Assembly: GCF_032464895.1 (NCBI RefSeq)
Contig: NZ_JAWDIC010000005.1
Coordinates: 124,001-188,000 of the forward strand
Direction of reading: 5' to 3'
DNA: 64,000 bases
From: Phycicoccus sp. M110.8
GTDB taxonomy: Bacteria; Actinomycetota; Actinomycetes; Actinomycetales; Dermatophilaceae
Position numbers and translations under genes: made by a program. Under the pieces are notes generated by a model, which was not told where the DNA came from, did not search any database, and saw only the letters and a program-made list of their open reading frames with translations. Shown piece after piece: positions 55,712-64,000 of the stretch. The first letter of the stretch is position 1. Each line of letters opens with the position of its first letter.

Positions 55712-56642
55712 TCTCATCCACTCCCAGGTAGGCGGCGATGACCGCGGGGTTGTCCTGGATCTCGGCCGGCTTGCCCTCGGCGATCTTCTTGCCGAACTCC
55801 AGCACGACGATCCGGTCGGTGACGCCCATGACGAGCTTCATGTCGTGCTCGATCAGCAGGACGGTGTAGCCCTGGTCGCGGATCGACTGGATCAGCTCCA
55901 TCAGCCGGGCCTTCTCGGCCGGGTTGAAGCCGGCCGCCGGCTCGTCGAGGCACAGGAGCTTGGGGTTCGTGGCCAGCGCCCGCGCGATCTCGAGCCGGCG
56001 CTGGTCGCCGTAGGGCAGGTTCCGCGCGAGCTCGTCGGCACGCTTCTCCAGGCCCATGAACTTGAGCAGCTCGTAGCCCCGGTCCATGCCCTCCTTCTCC
56101 TCCGCCTTGTGCTTGGGCAGGCGGAGCAGGGCGGTGCCCATGCCGGTGGAGTGGTGCGCGTCGGCGCCGACGAGCACGTTCTCCAGCGCGGTCATGTTGT
56201 GGAAGAGGCGGATGTTCTGGAACGTGCGCGCGATGCCCAGCTTGGTGATCTGGAACTTCTTGCGCCGGCCCAGCGGCTCACCCATGAACCGGACGTTCCC
56301 CGAGGTCGGCTGGTAGACGCCCGTCATCACGTTGAAGCAGGTCGTCTTGCCGGCGCCGTTGGGGCCGATCAGCCCGAGGATCTCCCCGGTGTTGATGTGG
56401 AACGAGACGCCGTCGAGGGCGGTGACGCCGCCGAAGCGCAGCGTCACGTCGTCGACCTCGAGCATCTTGCCGGCCGGGAGGTCCTGGACCTCGTCGACCG
56501 AGATGTCGACCGACGTGTCGGGCGTGGCCTCGGTGTCCGGGCCGAGGACCGTGTCGTCGTCGACCCGGGGGCCCTTGGCGGGCTCGGGGGTGCCGGACGC
56601 CTTCGGGTCGGGGGTGGTGGCAGAGGGGGTGGTGTCAGACAC
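55701..56642 (-). CDS. livG: Branched-chain amino-acid ABC transporter ATPase LivG with N-terminal extension
   Basis: 313 residues. An acidic, Pro/Thr-rich disordered segment of about 58 residues precedes the ATPase, which begins MLEVDDVTLRFGGVTALDGV. Walker A GPNGAGKTTCFN, the LivG insert RTFQNIRLFHNMTALENVLV, Walker B LLCLDEPAAGFNPAE (Phe where Met is common) and switch LLIEHDMKLVMG follow. GTG 56642 has AAGGAG seven bases upstream, which supports translation of the extension; an internal ATG at the ATPase start would give the standard length. It overlaps livM by eight bases. Confidence 0.94.
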   Translation of the reverse strand: MSDTTPSATTPDPKASGTPEPAKGPRVDDDTVLGPDTEATPDTSVDISVDEVQDLPAGKMLEVDDVTLRFGGVTALDGVSFHINTGEILGLIGPNGAGKTTCFNVMTGVYQPTSGNVRFMGEPLGRRKKFQITKLGIARTFQNIRLFHNMTALENVLVGADAHHSTGMGTALLRLPKHKAEEKEGMDRGYELLKFMGLEKRADELARNLPYGDQRRLEIARALATNPKLLCLDEPAAGFNPAEKARLMELIQSIRDQGYTVLLIEHDMKLVMGVTDRIVVLEFGKKIAEGKPAEIQDNPAVIAAYLGVDENAS

Positions 56643-57771
56643 GAGCGACTCCTTCCGCGTCGATCTGGTCGGGGGCGACCTCGTCGGCTCGTTTCGCCCG
56701 GACCGAGCGCCTCGGGGGCAGGAGGCCCTGCGGGCGGAAGATCGCCAGGGCCATCAGTGCGATGCCGAAGAGCAGGAAGCGGGCGTCGGACAGGAACCGG
56801 AACTTCTCCGGCGCCCAGGTCAGCAGCGCGGCCGCGACCACGACACCCCACCGGTTGCCCTGGCCGCCGACGACGACCATGGCCACGAACAGCACCGAGT
56901 AGAGGATGGTGAAGTTGTCGGGGTTGATGAACTGCTGCTTGGTGGCGAAGAGCGCCCCGGACAGGCCACCGATCGCGGCACCCGTGGCGAACGCCAGCAG
57001 CTTGAACTTGAAGGTGGGCACGCCCATGAGCTCGGCGGCGTCCTCGTCCTCACGGGTGGCCTCCCAGGCCCGGCCGACGCGCGAGTTCTGCATCCGCCAG
57101 TCGAGGAACAGCACGATGAGCACGAAGGTCAGCGCCAGCCAGTAGTACGGCACCGAGTCCGTGACGCTGAACTCGAACGCCTTGCTGGTGTTGTCCAGGT
57201 TCAGGGTCGCGACGAGGCCGTTCCACTCGAGGTGGGGCAGGGAGAAGAGCACCACACTCGGCGGGGTCGGGATGTTCGAGATGCCGCGGCTGCCGTTGGT
57301 CAGGGCGTCGCCGTTGACCAGGATCAGCCGGACGATCTCACCGAAGCCGAGCGTCACGATGGCCAGGTAGTCGCCGCGGACCCGCAGGGTGGGTGCGCCG
57401 AGGATGATGCCGGACACCAGGGTCACGAGCATGGCCGCCGGGATGCAGAGCAGCAGCGGCAGCTTGCCGTGCTGCGAGCCGAGGACGCCCACGGTGTAGG
57501 CGCCGATCGCGAAGAAGCCGATGTACCCGAGGTCGAGCAGACCGGCATACCCGATCACGATGTTGAGCCCGATCGCCACCAGCGCGTACAGCGCGCACAG
57601 GAAGAGGACCGCACCGAAGTCGGAGTCCTGCGTCGTGATGAACGGCGGGTTCAGGATCGGCAGGAGGTAGACGACCACGACCAGGGCGAGGATGAGGACG
57701 ATCCGGGCCCAGCGGGGCAGCGCCCGGTAGCGGTCGGCGACGCCGGAGAAGAAGCTGCGGACACCGTTCAT
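56635..57771 (-). CDS. livM: Branched-chain amino-acid ABC permease LivM
   Basis: 378 residues, about ten membrane helices. The family start IVLILALVVVYLLPIL, then IGYAGLLDLGYIGFFAIGAY (the LivM signature), GDYLAIVTLGFGEIVRLILV and the coupling-helix EATREDEDAAELMGVPTFKF are present. A basic, Arg-rich C-terminal tail (RSVRAKRADE) is cytoplasmic. The start overlaps livH by four bases. Confidence 0.94.
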   Translation of the reverse strand: MNGVRSFFSGVADRYRALPRWARIVLILALVVVVYLLPILNPPFITTQDSDFGAVLFLCALYALVAIGLNIVIGYAGLLDLGYIGFFAIGAYTVGVLGSQHGKLPLLLCIPAAMLVTLVSGIILGAPTLRVRGDYLAIVTLGFGEIVRLILVNGDALTNGSRGISNIPTPPSVVLFSLPHLEWNGLVATLNLDNTSKAFEFSVTDSVPYYWLALTFVLIVLFLDWRMQNSRVGRAWEATREDEDAAELMGVPTFKFKLLAFATGAAIGGLSGALFATKQQFINPDNFTILYSVLFVAMVVVGGQGNRWGVVVAAALLTWAPEKFRFLSDARFLLFGIALMALAIFRPQGLLPPRRSVRAKRADEVAPDQIDAEGVARV

Positions 57772-58754
57772 GCGCGTGCCTTTCCGAGGGACTCACCGAG
57801 CAGGCCGGTGGGCCGGAACAGCAGGATGACGACGAGGAGCGTGAACGACACGACGTCCTTCCAGTTCGACCCGAAGATCGCCGAGCCGTAGCTCTCGGCC
57901 ACGCCGAGGACGAACCCGCCGAGCAGGGCTCCGCGCAGGTTGCCGATGCCACCCAGGACGGCGGCCGTGAACGCCTTGACGCCCAGCAGGAAGCCGGCGT
58001 TGTACCGCGTCTGGCCCACCTTGATGAGGTACATCATCGCCGCGGCGCCGGCCATGGCACCGCCGAGGACGAACGTGAGCCGGATGACCCGGTCGCGGTT
58101 GACGCCCATGAGCGCGGCGGCCTCGGGGTCCTGGGCGACGGCCCGGATGCCGCGGCCGAGGCGCGAGCGCTTCACGAACTGGTCGAGGATCACCATCATG
58201 ACGATGGCCGAGCCGAGGACGATGAGGTCCTTGTTGGAGACCTGGTAGTCGCCGATCGTGAACAGCCGGACGGTGTTGATCTGCAGCGGGAAGGGGGACG
58301 CCTCGCGCGGTCGTCCGACGTAGTCGGCGAGGTTGTCGTCGAGCCCCAGCGCCTTGAAGGGCTTGTCGCGCAGGCCCATGGCCTCGGACAGGGTGTACGA
58401 GGCGCCGATCGCGGAGATGAGCGCGATGAGCGGCGGGGAGTTGCGCTTGCGCAGGGGCCGGTATGCCACGAACTCCAGCCCGAGGGCGACGAGGGCGGAG
58501 ACGAGCATGGCGGCCAGGAAGCCCACGACGAGGTAGCCGACCAGGCCCGCGCCCGTCGCCTTGCCGCCGCCGATGGCGATGAGGACCCACACCGCGGCGA
58601 AGCTGCCCCACATGAAGACCTCGGAGTGCGCGAAGTTGATCAGGCGCAGGACGCCGTAGACCAGCGTGTACCCGAGGGCGATGAGGGCGTAGATGGCCCC
58701 GAAGGCCAGTCCCGTGATGGTGAGTTCCCAGAAGTGGTTGAGCAGAAGATCCAT
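57768..58754 (-). CDS. livH: Branched-chain amino-acid ABC permease LivH
   Basis: 328 residues, about eight helices. ITGLAFGAIYALIALGYTLV and YGVLRLINFAHSEVFMWGSF are LivH hallmarks; RGIRAVAQDPEAAALMGVNR is the coupling helix that contacts the ATPases. KVGQTRYNAGFLLGVKAFTA and AVLGGIGNLRGALLGGFVLG follow. ATG 58754 has GGAGG four bases upstream. A long hairpin separates it from livK. Confidence 0.95.
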   Translation of the reverse strand: MDLLLNHFWELTITGLAFGAIYALIALGYTLVYGVLRLINFAHSEVFMWGSFAAVWVLIAIGGGKATGAGLVGYLVVGFLAAMLVSALVALGLEFVAYRPLRKRNSPPLIALISAIGASYTLSEAMGLRDKPFKALGLDDNLADYVGRPREASPFPLQINTVRLFTIGDYQVSNKDLIVLGSAIVMMVILDQFVKRSRLGRGIRAVAQDPEAAALMGVNRDRVIRLTFVLGGAMAGAAAMMYLIKVGQTRYNAGFLLGVKAFTAAVLGGIGNLRGALLGGFVLGVAESYGSAIFGSNWKDVVSFTLLVVILLFRPTGLLGESLGKARA

Positions 58755-58839
58755 CAGACCTCCGTGTGAGGGGGGACCTGCGCGGGTCGGCGCCCAGGGG
58801 GTGGCGGCCGGCCCGGTCCCGGCGTCCGGGTGGGAACAC

Positions 58840-58883
58840 GGTAGCGGCCAGGACCCTGACTGAGGAGGGTCCTGGCCGCTACC
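58840..58883 (-). terminator. Hairpin between livK and livH (attenuator or mRNA stabiliser)
   Basis: Perfect 18-base arms 58840-58857 and 58866-58883 with an eight-base loop, nine bases after the livK stop and 85 bases before the livH start, in the middle of the operon. No T-run follows on the minus strand, so partial termination or 3'-end protection of livK mRNA is more likely than a full stop. Confidence 0.75.
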
Positions 58884-58892
58884 AGTGCGTCG

Positions 58893-60038
58893 TTACTTGA
58901 TTTCCTGGTCCGGCACGATCTTGCCGCCGGAGACCTTGTAGGCCCACACGGAGACCTCGGCCGGCTCGCCCTTGGAGTCGAACTTGACCTTCTTGGTCAC
59001 GCCCTGCTTGTCGTAGGAGGCGATGAAGGAGTTCATGTCCGAGGAGGACGTCTTGCCGGCCGCGATGGCGTCGAGGAAGACGTTCGCCGCGTCGAAGGCC
59101 TCGGCCGAGTAGGTGGCCGGGTCGGAGTTGTAGGCCTTCTTGTAGGCGGCCGCGAAGTCGGGCGCCTTGTCGGGCGGCAGGCACGGGCAGGTGAGGATCG
59201 CGCCCTCGGCCGCCTGGCCGGCACCCTTGATGAAGCCGTCGTCCTTGACGCCGTCGGCCGCGACGAACGTGCCGGTGAAGCCACCGTCCTTGAGCTGCTT
59301 GACCAGCTTCGAGGCGTTCGAGTAGTAGCCGCCGTAGAAGAACGCGGTCGCGCCCGAGGCCTTGGCCTTGGTCACGGTCGGGGAGAAGTCGTCCTGCTTG
59401 CCGTCGGCAGCGGTCTCGTCCGTGCCCACGACCAGCGAGCCGAGGTCCTTCTTGACGATGTCCGCCAGGCCCTTGCCGTACTCGGACGTGTCGTCGGAGA
59501 CGAAGACCTTCTGCGCCTTGAGGATGTCCTTCATGTACTTGGCGGCCGCCGGGCCCTGGGTGGCGTCGTTGCCGAGGATGCGGTGGAAGGTCTTCCAGCC
59601 GTTCTCCGCGAGCGCCGGGTTGGTGGCGGAGGCCGTGATGATGTTGAGGCCGGCCTTGTCGAAGATCGGGTCGGCGGCCTTGGACTCACCGGAGAACGCC
59701 GGGCCCACGATGCCGACGAGCTTCTTGTCGGTCACGGCCTTCTGTGCCAGGCCGGGCGCGATGGCCGGGTCACCCTGGGAGTCGAAGGAGACGAGGGTGA
59801 CCTTGCAGTCCGAGTGCTTCTCGTTGTACTGGTTGACGGCGAGCTCGGCACCGTTCTTGATGTTGATGCCGAGGTTGGCCGCGTCGCCGGTGAGGGCGCC
59901 GAAGAAGCCGATCTTGAGGTCACAGGCCTTGCCGCCGCCGCCGGCGGAACCACTGCCGCCGCCGCTCGTGCCACCACAGGCACTCAGGGCGAGCGCGGCG
60001 GCAACCACCGGCGCGCCGATCTTGAAGACAGAACGCAA
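58893..60038 (-). CDS. livK: Branched-chain amino-acid ABC substrate-binding lipoprotein LivK
   Basis: 381 residues from TTG 60038, which has AGGAGG four bases upstream; ATG 60083 would give 396 residues. Lipoprotein signal RSVFKIGAPVVAAALALSAC with lipobox LSAC, a Gly/Ser linker, then a type-I periplasmic-binding fold: ACDLKIGFFGALTGDAANLG, LVGIVGPAFSGESKAADPIF, NIITASATNPALAENGWKTF and FVSDDTSEYGKGLADI. It binds leucine/isoleucine/valine-type ligands outside the membrane and delivers them to LivHM. The Cys pair in LTCPCLPP may form a disulfide. Confidence 0.94.
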   Translation of the reverse strand: MRSVFKIGAPVVAAALALSACGGTSGGGSGSAGGGGKACDLKIGFFGALTGDAANLGINIKNGAELAVNQYNEKHSDCKVTLVSFDSQGDPAIAPGLAQKAVTDKKLVGIVGPAFSGESKAADPIFDKAGLNIITASATNPALAENGWKTFHRILGNDATQGPAAAKYMKDILKAQKVFVSDDTSEYGKGLADIVKKDLGSLVVGTDETAADGKQDDFSPTVTKAKASGATAFFYGGYYSNASKLVKQLKDGGFTGTFVAADGVKDDGFIKGAGQAAEGAILTCPCLPPDKAPDFAAAYKKAYNSDPATYSAEAFDAANVFLDAIAAGKTSSSDMNSFIASYDKQGVTKKVKFDSKGEPAEVSVWAYKVSGGKIVPDQEIK

Positions 60039-60115
60039 GACTCCTCCTGAAGTCAATCGTGCTCGCGGGTAGGTAGGGGCCAAACCCGCGCCAGCCCCGG
60101 GGGTGGGGTTTGAGG

Positions 60116-60121
60116 AGACTA
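60116..60121 (-). promoter_or_regulatory. Probable liv operon promoter -10 (TAGTCT)
   Basis: On the minus strand TAGTCT (60121 to 60116) predicts a start near 60109 and a leader of about 70 bases with a strong Shine-Dalgarno. The rest of the 290-base divergent region to the Rieske gene shows no clear gene or structure. Confidence 0.45.
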
Positions 60122-60328
60122 TGCCTCGCCCGGTGCTGCCGGGGGGAGGTGCTTGGGATCAGCGTGACCGTGTCGTTACCAGCCCGCGACCTTGCGCGGT
60201 GAACCGCCGACGACCCTCGCCCGTTTCCCCCCTTGTCAGGCTTCCGCGCACCGGGCGGTTCCCGGACGGCACCTGCATACTCGGCCTCCGGGCCCGACCC
60301 CGAGCCCCGCTCCCGAAAGGCGAACTCC

Positions 60329-60784
60329 ATGACCCACCCCGAAGAGCACAGCGGCACCGGTCCCACCCGTCGCACCGTCCTGGCCATCGCGGGCATCGCC
60401 GGCGTCGGGGTGGTGGCGGGCTGCAGCTCCGCGCAGGACGCCGCGAACGGCGTCGTCGACTCGGCCACGAGCTCGGCGAAGGAGGCCGTCAAGCAGGCCA
60501 TCGACAAGGCCAGCATCCCCGTCGGGGGCGGCAAGATCTTCCCGGACCAGAAGGTCGTCGTGACCCAGCCGAAGGCGGGGGAGTTCAAGGCCTTCACCGC
60601 CGTCTGCACCCACCAGGGCTGCATCGTGAGCTCGGTCGCGAACGGCGTCATCACCTGCGGGTCCCCGTGCGGGCACGGGAGCGAGTACGACGCCGCGACC
60701 GGCCAGGTCAAGGTCGGTCCCGCGCCCAGCCCCCTCGCGGAGAAGAAGGTCACCATCGGCACGGACGGCATCACCGTCAGCTGA
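60329..60784 (+). CDS. Rieske-like 2Fe-2S lipoprotein with altered second cluster box
   Basis: 151 residues. Tat/lipoprotein signal with TRRTVLAIAGIAGVG and lipobox VVAGC (Cys near residue 30), then a helical Ala/Lys spacer and the Rieske fold. Box 1 is normal, CTHQGC. Box 2 reads CGSPCGHGSEYD instead of CPCHGSxFD, adding two residues between the Cys ligands and one before His. Cluster binding is therefore uncertain. Small actinobacterial Rieske lipoproteins of this kind are thought to serve membrane electron transfer. ATG 60329 follows GAAAGG. Confidence 0.85.
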   Translation: MTHPEEHSGTGPTRRTVLAIAGIAGVGVVAGCSSAQDAANGVVDSATSSAKEAVKQAIDKASIPVGGGKIFPDQKVVVTQPKAGEFKAFTAVCTHQGCIVSSVANGVITCGSPCGHGSEYDAATGQVKVGPAPSPLAEKKVTIGTDGITVS

Positions 60785-60819
60785 GGCGACCGGGTCGCCG
60801 GGCCGTCGGACCGCGTCCA

Positions 60820-60825
60820 TAGAGT
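60820..60825 (+). promoter_or_regulatory. Leaderless promoter -10 of uvrC (TAGAGT)
   Basis: TAGAGT followed by six bases and GTG 60832; 47 bases separate the Rieske stop from uvrC. Confidence 0.62.
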
Positions 60826-60831
60826 GGGGTC

Positions 60832-62811
60832 GTGGCTGACCCGTCGACCTACCGCCCCGCACCCGGCGAGATCCCGGTCGACCCGGGTGTCTACCGGTTC
60901 CGGGACCGCACCGGACGGGTCATCTACGTCGGCAAGGCCAAGTCCCTGCGCCCGCGTCTGTCCTCGTACTTCCAGGACCTCTCGCAGCTGCACCCGCGCA
61001 CGCAGACCATGGTCACCACGGCGACCAGCGTCGAGTGGACCGTGGTGTCCACCGAGGTCGAGGCCCTCCAGCTCGAGTACTCCTGGATCAAGGAGTTCGA
61101 CCCGCGGTTCAACGTCAAGTACCGCGACGACAAGTCCTACCCGTACCTCGCGGTGACCCTGGGGGACGAGTACCCCCGCGCGCAGGTCATGCGCGGTGCC
61201 AAGCGCAAGGGCACCCGGTACTTCGGGCCGTACGCCCACGCCTGGGCGATCCGCGAGACCCTCGACCTGCTGCTGCGCGTCTTCCCGGTGCGTACGTGCT
61301 CCTCGGGGGTCTTCAAGCGCGCCGGGCAGGTGGGCCGGCCGTGCCTCCTGGGGTACATCGACAAGTGCTCGGCCCCCTGCGTGGGCCGGGTGAGTGCCCA
61401 GGAGCACCGGGCCATCGCCGAGGACTTCTGCGACTTCATGGGCGGCGACACCACCCGGTTCGTCAAGCGGCTCGAGCGGGAGATGGCGGCCGCGTCGCGG
61501 GAGCTCGAGTTCGAGCAGGCGGCGCGGCTCCGGGACGACCTCGTCGCGCTGGGCAAGGCCCTCGAGAAGTCCGCCGTCGTGCTCGGGGACGGCACGGACG
61601 CCGACGTGTTCGCGCTGGCCGAGGACGGGCTCGAGGTGGCGGTCCAGGTGTTCCACGTGCGCGGCGGCCGCATCCGCGGGCAGCGCGGGTGGGTGGCCGA
61701 GATGGATGCCGAGTCGGTGCCGGAGGTCGTGGGGCACCTCCTGCAGCAGGTGTACGGCGGCGAGACCGGGGAGGGCGTCCCGCGCGAGGTCCTCGTGCCC
61801 GTCCTGCCCGAGGACGACGACGCCGTGGCCGAGTGGTTGGGGGCGCTGCGCGGGTCGGGAGTGCAGCTGCGCGTCCCGCAGCGCGGGGACAAGCGGACCC
61901 TGCTCGAGACCGTCCGCCGCAACGCCGAGCAGTCGCTGGCCCGGCACAAGCTGGCGCGGGCCGGCGACCTCACCGCCCGCAGCCAGGCCCTGCACGAGCT
62001 GCAGGAGTCGCTCGAGCTCGCCGACGCTCCGTTGCGGATCGAGTGCTTCGACATCAGCCACATCCAGGGCTCGCAGGTCGTGGGCTCGATGGTGGTGTTC
62101 GAGGACGGCCTGGCCCGCAAGTCCGAGTACCGCCGCTTCGTCATCCGCGGCGAGCAGGTCGACGACACCGCCGCCATGGACGAGGTGCTCACGCGGCGCT
62201 TCCAGCGCTACCTCGAGGAGCGCGACAGCGCCTCGGACGTCGAGCTCGGCCCCGACTCCGACAGCGGGCCCGAGCGGATCGACCCCGACACCGGGCGCCC
62301 CAAGAAGTTCGCGTACCCGCCCAACCTCGTGGTGGTCGACGGTGGCCTGCCGCAGGTCAACGCCGCGCGGGCCGCCCTGGACCGGCTCGGGATCGACGAC
62401 GTCGCAGTCGTGGGCCTGGCCAAGCGGCTCGAGGAGGTCTGGGTGCCGGGACAGGACTACCCCGTGATCCTGCCGCGCACCAGCGAGGGCCTCTACCTGC
62501 TCCAGCGGGTGCGCGACGAGGCGCACCGGTTCGCCATCACGTTCCACCGCCAGCGGCGGTCCAAGGCGATGACCGCGAGCGTGCTGGACGGCATACCGGG
62601 TCTGGGGGAGTCGCGGCGCAAGGCGCTGCTGCGGCACTTCGGCTCGGTGAAGAAGGTGCGGGCCGCCACGGTCGAGGAGCTGCAGGCCGTTTCGGGCATC
62701 GGGCCTGCGCTCGCGGCCACGATTGCGGCAGAGTTGTCCTCGGAGGGGTCGCCCGTGCCCGCGGTGAACCTCATGACCGGTGAGATCGTCGACGACGAGG
62801 GGCAGCAGTGA
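60832..62811 (+). CDS. uvrC: Excinuclease ABC subunit C
   Basis: 659 residues; makes both incisions around DNA damage held by UvrB. The GIY-YIG nuclease is at the N terminus ([20 protein letters not shown]), followed by the Cys-rich [21 protein letters not shown] region and the UVR motif [17 protein letters not shown]. The RNase H-like nuclease is [20 protein letters not shown] with [17 protein letters not shown], and tandem helix-hairpin-helices close the protein ([35 protein letters not shown]). An acidic insert (about 465-480) is variable. The stop overlaps rapZ by four bases. Confidence 0.98.
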   Translation: MADPSTYRPAPGEIPVDPGVYRFRDRTGRVIYVGKAKSLRPRLSSYFQDLSQLHPRTQTMVTTATSVEWTVVSTEVEALQLEYSWIKEFDPRFNVKYRDDKSYPYLAVTLGDEYPRAQVMRGAKRKGTRYFGPYAHAWAIRETLDLLLRVFPVRTCSSGVFKRAGQVGRPCLLGYIDKCSAPCVGRVSAQEHRAIAEDFCDFMGGDTTRFVKRLEREMAAASRELEFEQAARLRDDLVALGKALEKSAVVLGDGTDADVFALAEDGLEVAVQVFHVRGGRIRGQRGWVAEMDAESVPEVVGHLLQQVYGGETGEGVPREVLVPVLPEDDDAVAEWLGALRGSGVQLRVPQRGDKRTLLETVRRNAEQSLARHKLARAGDLTARSQALHELQESLELADAPLRIECFDISHIQGSQVVGSMVVFEDGLARKSEYRRFVIRGEQVDDTAAMDEVLTRRFQRYLEERDSASDVELGPDSDSGPERIDPDTGRPKKFAYPPNLVVVDGGLPQVNAARAALDRLGIDDVAVVGLAKRLEEVWVPGQDYPVILPRTSEGLYLLQRVRDEAHRFAITFHRQRRSKAMTASVLDGIPGLGESRRKALLRHFGSVKKVRAATVEELQAVSGIGPALAATIAAELSSEGSPVPAVNLMTGEIVDDEGQQ

Positions 62812-63776
62812 GCAGTGGCGCGCAGGACGCCCAGCCCGAGCAGCACGCCCAGCCCGAGCCGCAGGAGCCGGTGGAACGGGACGTGCCGGGAGACACCCCG
62901 GCTGCGCTGCGCCAGGGTGAGCTCGTCATCCTGACCGGCATGTCCGGGGCCGGCCGCTCCACCGCGGCCAACGTGCTCGAGGACTCCGGCTGGTACGTCA
63001 TCGACAACCTGCCGCCGCACCTGCTCGTCTCGCTCGTGGAGCTCACCCACGGGACGCCCCGGCCCGCCGACCTGCCCCGCCTGGCGGCGGTCGTGGACGT
63101 GCGCGCCCGTGGCTTCTTCGCCCACCTCCAGACGGCCATGAACGAGCTGGCCGAGCGTGGCTGGAAGCCGAGCCTGGTCTTCCTCGACGCGACCGACGAG
63201 GCGCTGGTGCGCCGCTTCGAGTCGGTGCGCCGGCCCCACCCGCTGCAGGGGGAGGGGCGGCTGCTCGACGGCATCCACCGCGAGCGGGAGATGCTGGCCG
63301 ACCTGCGCGCCCGCGCCGACGTCGTCATCGACACCTCCGGCCTCAACGTCCACCAGCTCGCCAAGAAGGTGCACCCGGTCTTCTCGTCCGAGCGCGGACC
63401 CAAGCTGCGGATCGCGCTGATGTCGTTCGGGTTCAAGTACGGCGTGCCGCTCGACGCCGACTTCGTCTTCGACATGCGGTTCCTGCCGAACCCGTTCTGG
63501 ATCCCGGAGCTCAGGCCGTTCACCGGGCAGGACCAGCCGGTGGCCGAGTACGTCATGCGCCAGCCCGGGGCCGAGGAGTTCCTCGACCGGGTGGTCGACC
63601 TGATGGTGCCGGTCACCGCCGGGTACCTGCGCGAGGGGCGGCGCTACGTCACCCTCGCCGTGGGCTGCACCGGCGGCAAGCACCGGTCCGTCGCCACGGC
63701 CGAGGCGCTGCGCCAGCGGCTCTCCAGTGACGAGATCGCGACCTTCGTGGTCCACCGCGACCTGGGGCAGGAGTGA
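62808..63776 (+). CDS. rapZ: RapZ/YvcJ-family nucleotide-binding protein
   Basis: 322 residues. After an acidic, Gln/Pro-rich extension of about 35 residues comes the P-loop [18 protein letters not shown], in which Arg replaces the Walker Lys, as in other actinobacterial members. [14 protein letters not shown] and the C-terminal domain [20 protein letters not shown] with [16 protein letters not shown] follow. In E. coli RapZ is an RNA-binding adaptor for RNase E; the actinobacterial function is unclear. GTG start overlaps uvrC. Followed by yvcK, the standard order. Confidence 0.95.
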   Translation: MSSGAQDAQPEQHAQPEPQEPVERDVPGDTPAALRQGELVILTGMSGAGRSTAANVLEDSGWYVIDNLPPHLLVSLVELTHGTPRPADLPRLAAVVDVRARGFFAHLQTAMNELAERGWKPSLVFLDATDEALVRRFESVRRPHPLQGEGRLLDGIHREREMLADLRARADVVIDTSGLNVHQLAKKVHPVFSSERGPKLRIALMSFGFKYGVPLDADFVFDMRFLPNPFWIPELRPFTGQDQPVAEYVMRQPGAEEFLDRVVDLMVPVTAGYLREGRRYVTLAVGCTGGKHRSVATAEALRQRLSSDEIATFVVHRDLGQE

Positions 63777-63807
63777 GCGCGGTGGCGGGCCGCACGGGGC
63801 GGGCGGC

Positions 63808-64000
63808 ATGAGCGGGCCCGCCGTCGTCGCGCTGGGCGGGGGACACGGTCTGGCGGCGTCGCTCGAGGCGCTCAAGCTCGTCACCGACGACATCACCGCC
63901 GTCGTGACCGTCGCCGACAACGGTGGCTCGTCCGGGCGGCTCCGTGAGGAGTTCGGGGTGCTGCCGCCGGGGGACCTGCGGATGGCGGTCACCGCCCTGT
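63808..64000 (+). CDS. yvcK: YvcK/CofD-family gluconeogenesis factor, N-terminal part (cut by window edge)
   Basis: 64 residues visible. The start AVVALGGGHGLAASLEALK is the nucleotide-sugar-binding loop of the family, followed by TVADNGGSSGRLREEFG and LPPGDLRMAVTAL, which are nearly invariant. YvcK binds UDP-GlcNAc and affects cell-wall precursor allocation. ATG 63808 is 31 bases after rapZ, with GGGGCGGGCGGC upstream rather than a good Shine-Dalgarno. In most actinobacteria whiA follows. Confidence 0.93.
   Translation, partial: MSGPAVVALGGGHGLAASLEALKLVTDDITAVVTVADNGGSSGRLREEFGVLPPGDLRMAVTAL

Overview
The window is very GC-rich (roughly 70% G+C by eye) chromosomal DNA from an actinobacterium. 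ANTAR-type PdtaR, a mycothiol-dependent-type enzyme, an F420/PPOX-type flavoprotein, DUF3068 and AftD-like cell-envelope genes, a coaE-GrpB fusion and the order polA / rpsA / coaE / uvrB / uvrA / uvrC / rapZ / yvcK all fit Actinomycetota. My inference is Micrococcales, probably Intrasporangiaceae-like, but no marker here settles genus. I see no phage, insertion sequence, integrase or CRISPR array. Coding density is very high: no gene-free stretch exceeds 300 bases (largest about 290 bases, upstream of livK).

Layout. (1) 1-3579: end of a trp operon (trpB', trpA) running with 4-base overlaps or 1-base gaps into a MauE/DoxX membrane redox protein, a DsbA-like thioredoxin and lgt. (2) 3718-9709: glutamate synthase gltB-gltD. 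(3) 9780-14876: pyk, tRNA-Leu(CAA), a stand-alone LigD-type phosphoesterase domain, an HExxH membrane protein, pdtaR and two GNAT acetyltransferases. (4) 14887-20055: a 73-base palindrome, a solute:sodium symporter with its DUF3311 partner, a PaaI-type thioesterase and polA. (5) 20063-32196: a cell-envelope glycan locus (polytopic membrane proteins, DUF2613-like peptide, GT4 glycosyltransferase, methyltransferase, AftD-like arabinofuranosyltransferase, OafA-like acyltransferase, GT-C-like protein, DUF3068 protein) whose family content matches the M. tuberculosis Rv0224c-Rv0228 plus Rv0236c/Rv0236A neighbourhood. (6) 32301-43776: three MFS transporters, methyltransferase, rpsA, DUF4184, PPOX protein, coaE-GrpB and uvrB. 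(7) 43860-51622: a yybP-ykoY (Mn) riboswitch with terC, EamA exporter, metallo-beta-lactamase-fold hydrolase, a small histidine kinase with two LuxR-type response regulators, a mycothiol-type enzyme and a GH15 protein. (8) 51783-64000: uvrA with a histone-like tail, a branched-chain amino-acid ABC system livKHMGF, a Rieske-like lipoprotein with an altered second box, and uvrC-rapZ-yvcK'.

How it works together. Nucleotide excision repair (uvrB, uvrA, uvrC) and gap filling (polA) all lie here and all appear to be transcribed from leaderless promoters: a TANNNT hexamer ends 6-7 bases before the start codon. The same arrangement precedes pyk, pdtaR, coaE, a DUF4184 gene, a methyltransferase and the GH15 gene. 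Nitrogen and carbon functions (gltBD, pyk, liv, trp) are housekeeping.

Most notable non-gene signals: an 8-mer GTATGCCG/CGGCATAC present at least 30 times on both strands and forcing rare codons; large AT-cored palindromes at gene ends; and a riboswitch in which one strand of the aptamer P1 stem is an exact anti-Shine-Dalgarno for terC.
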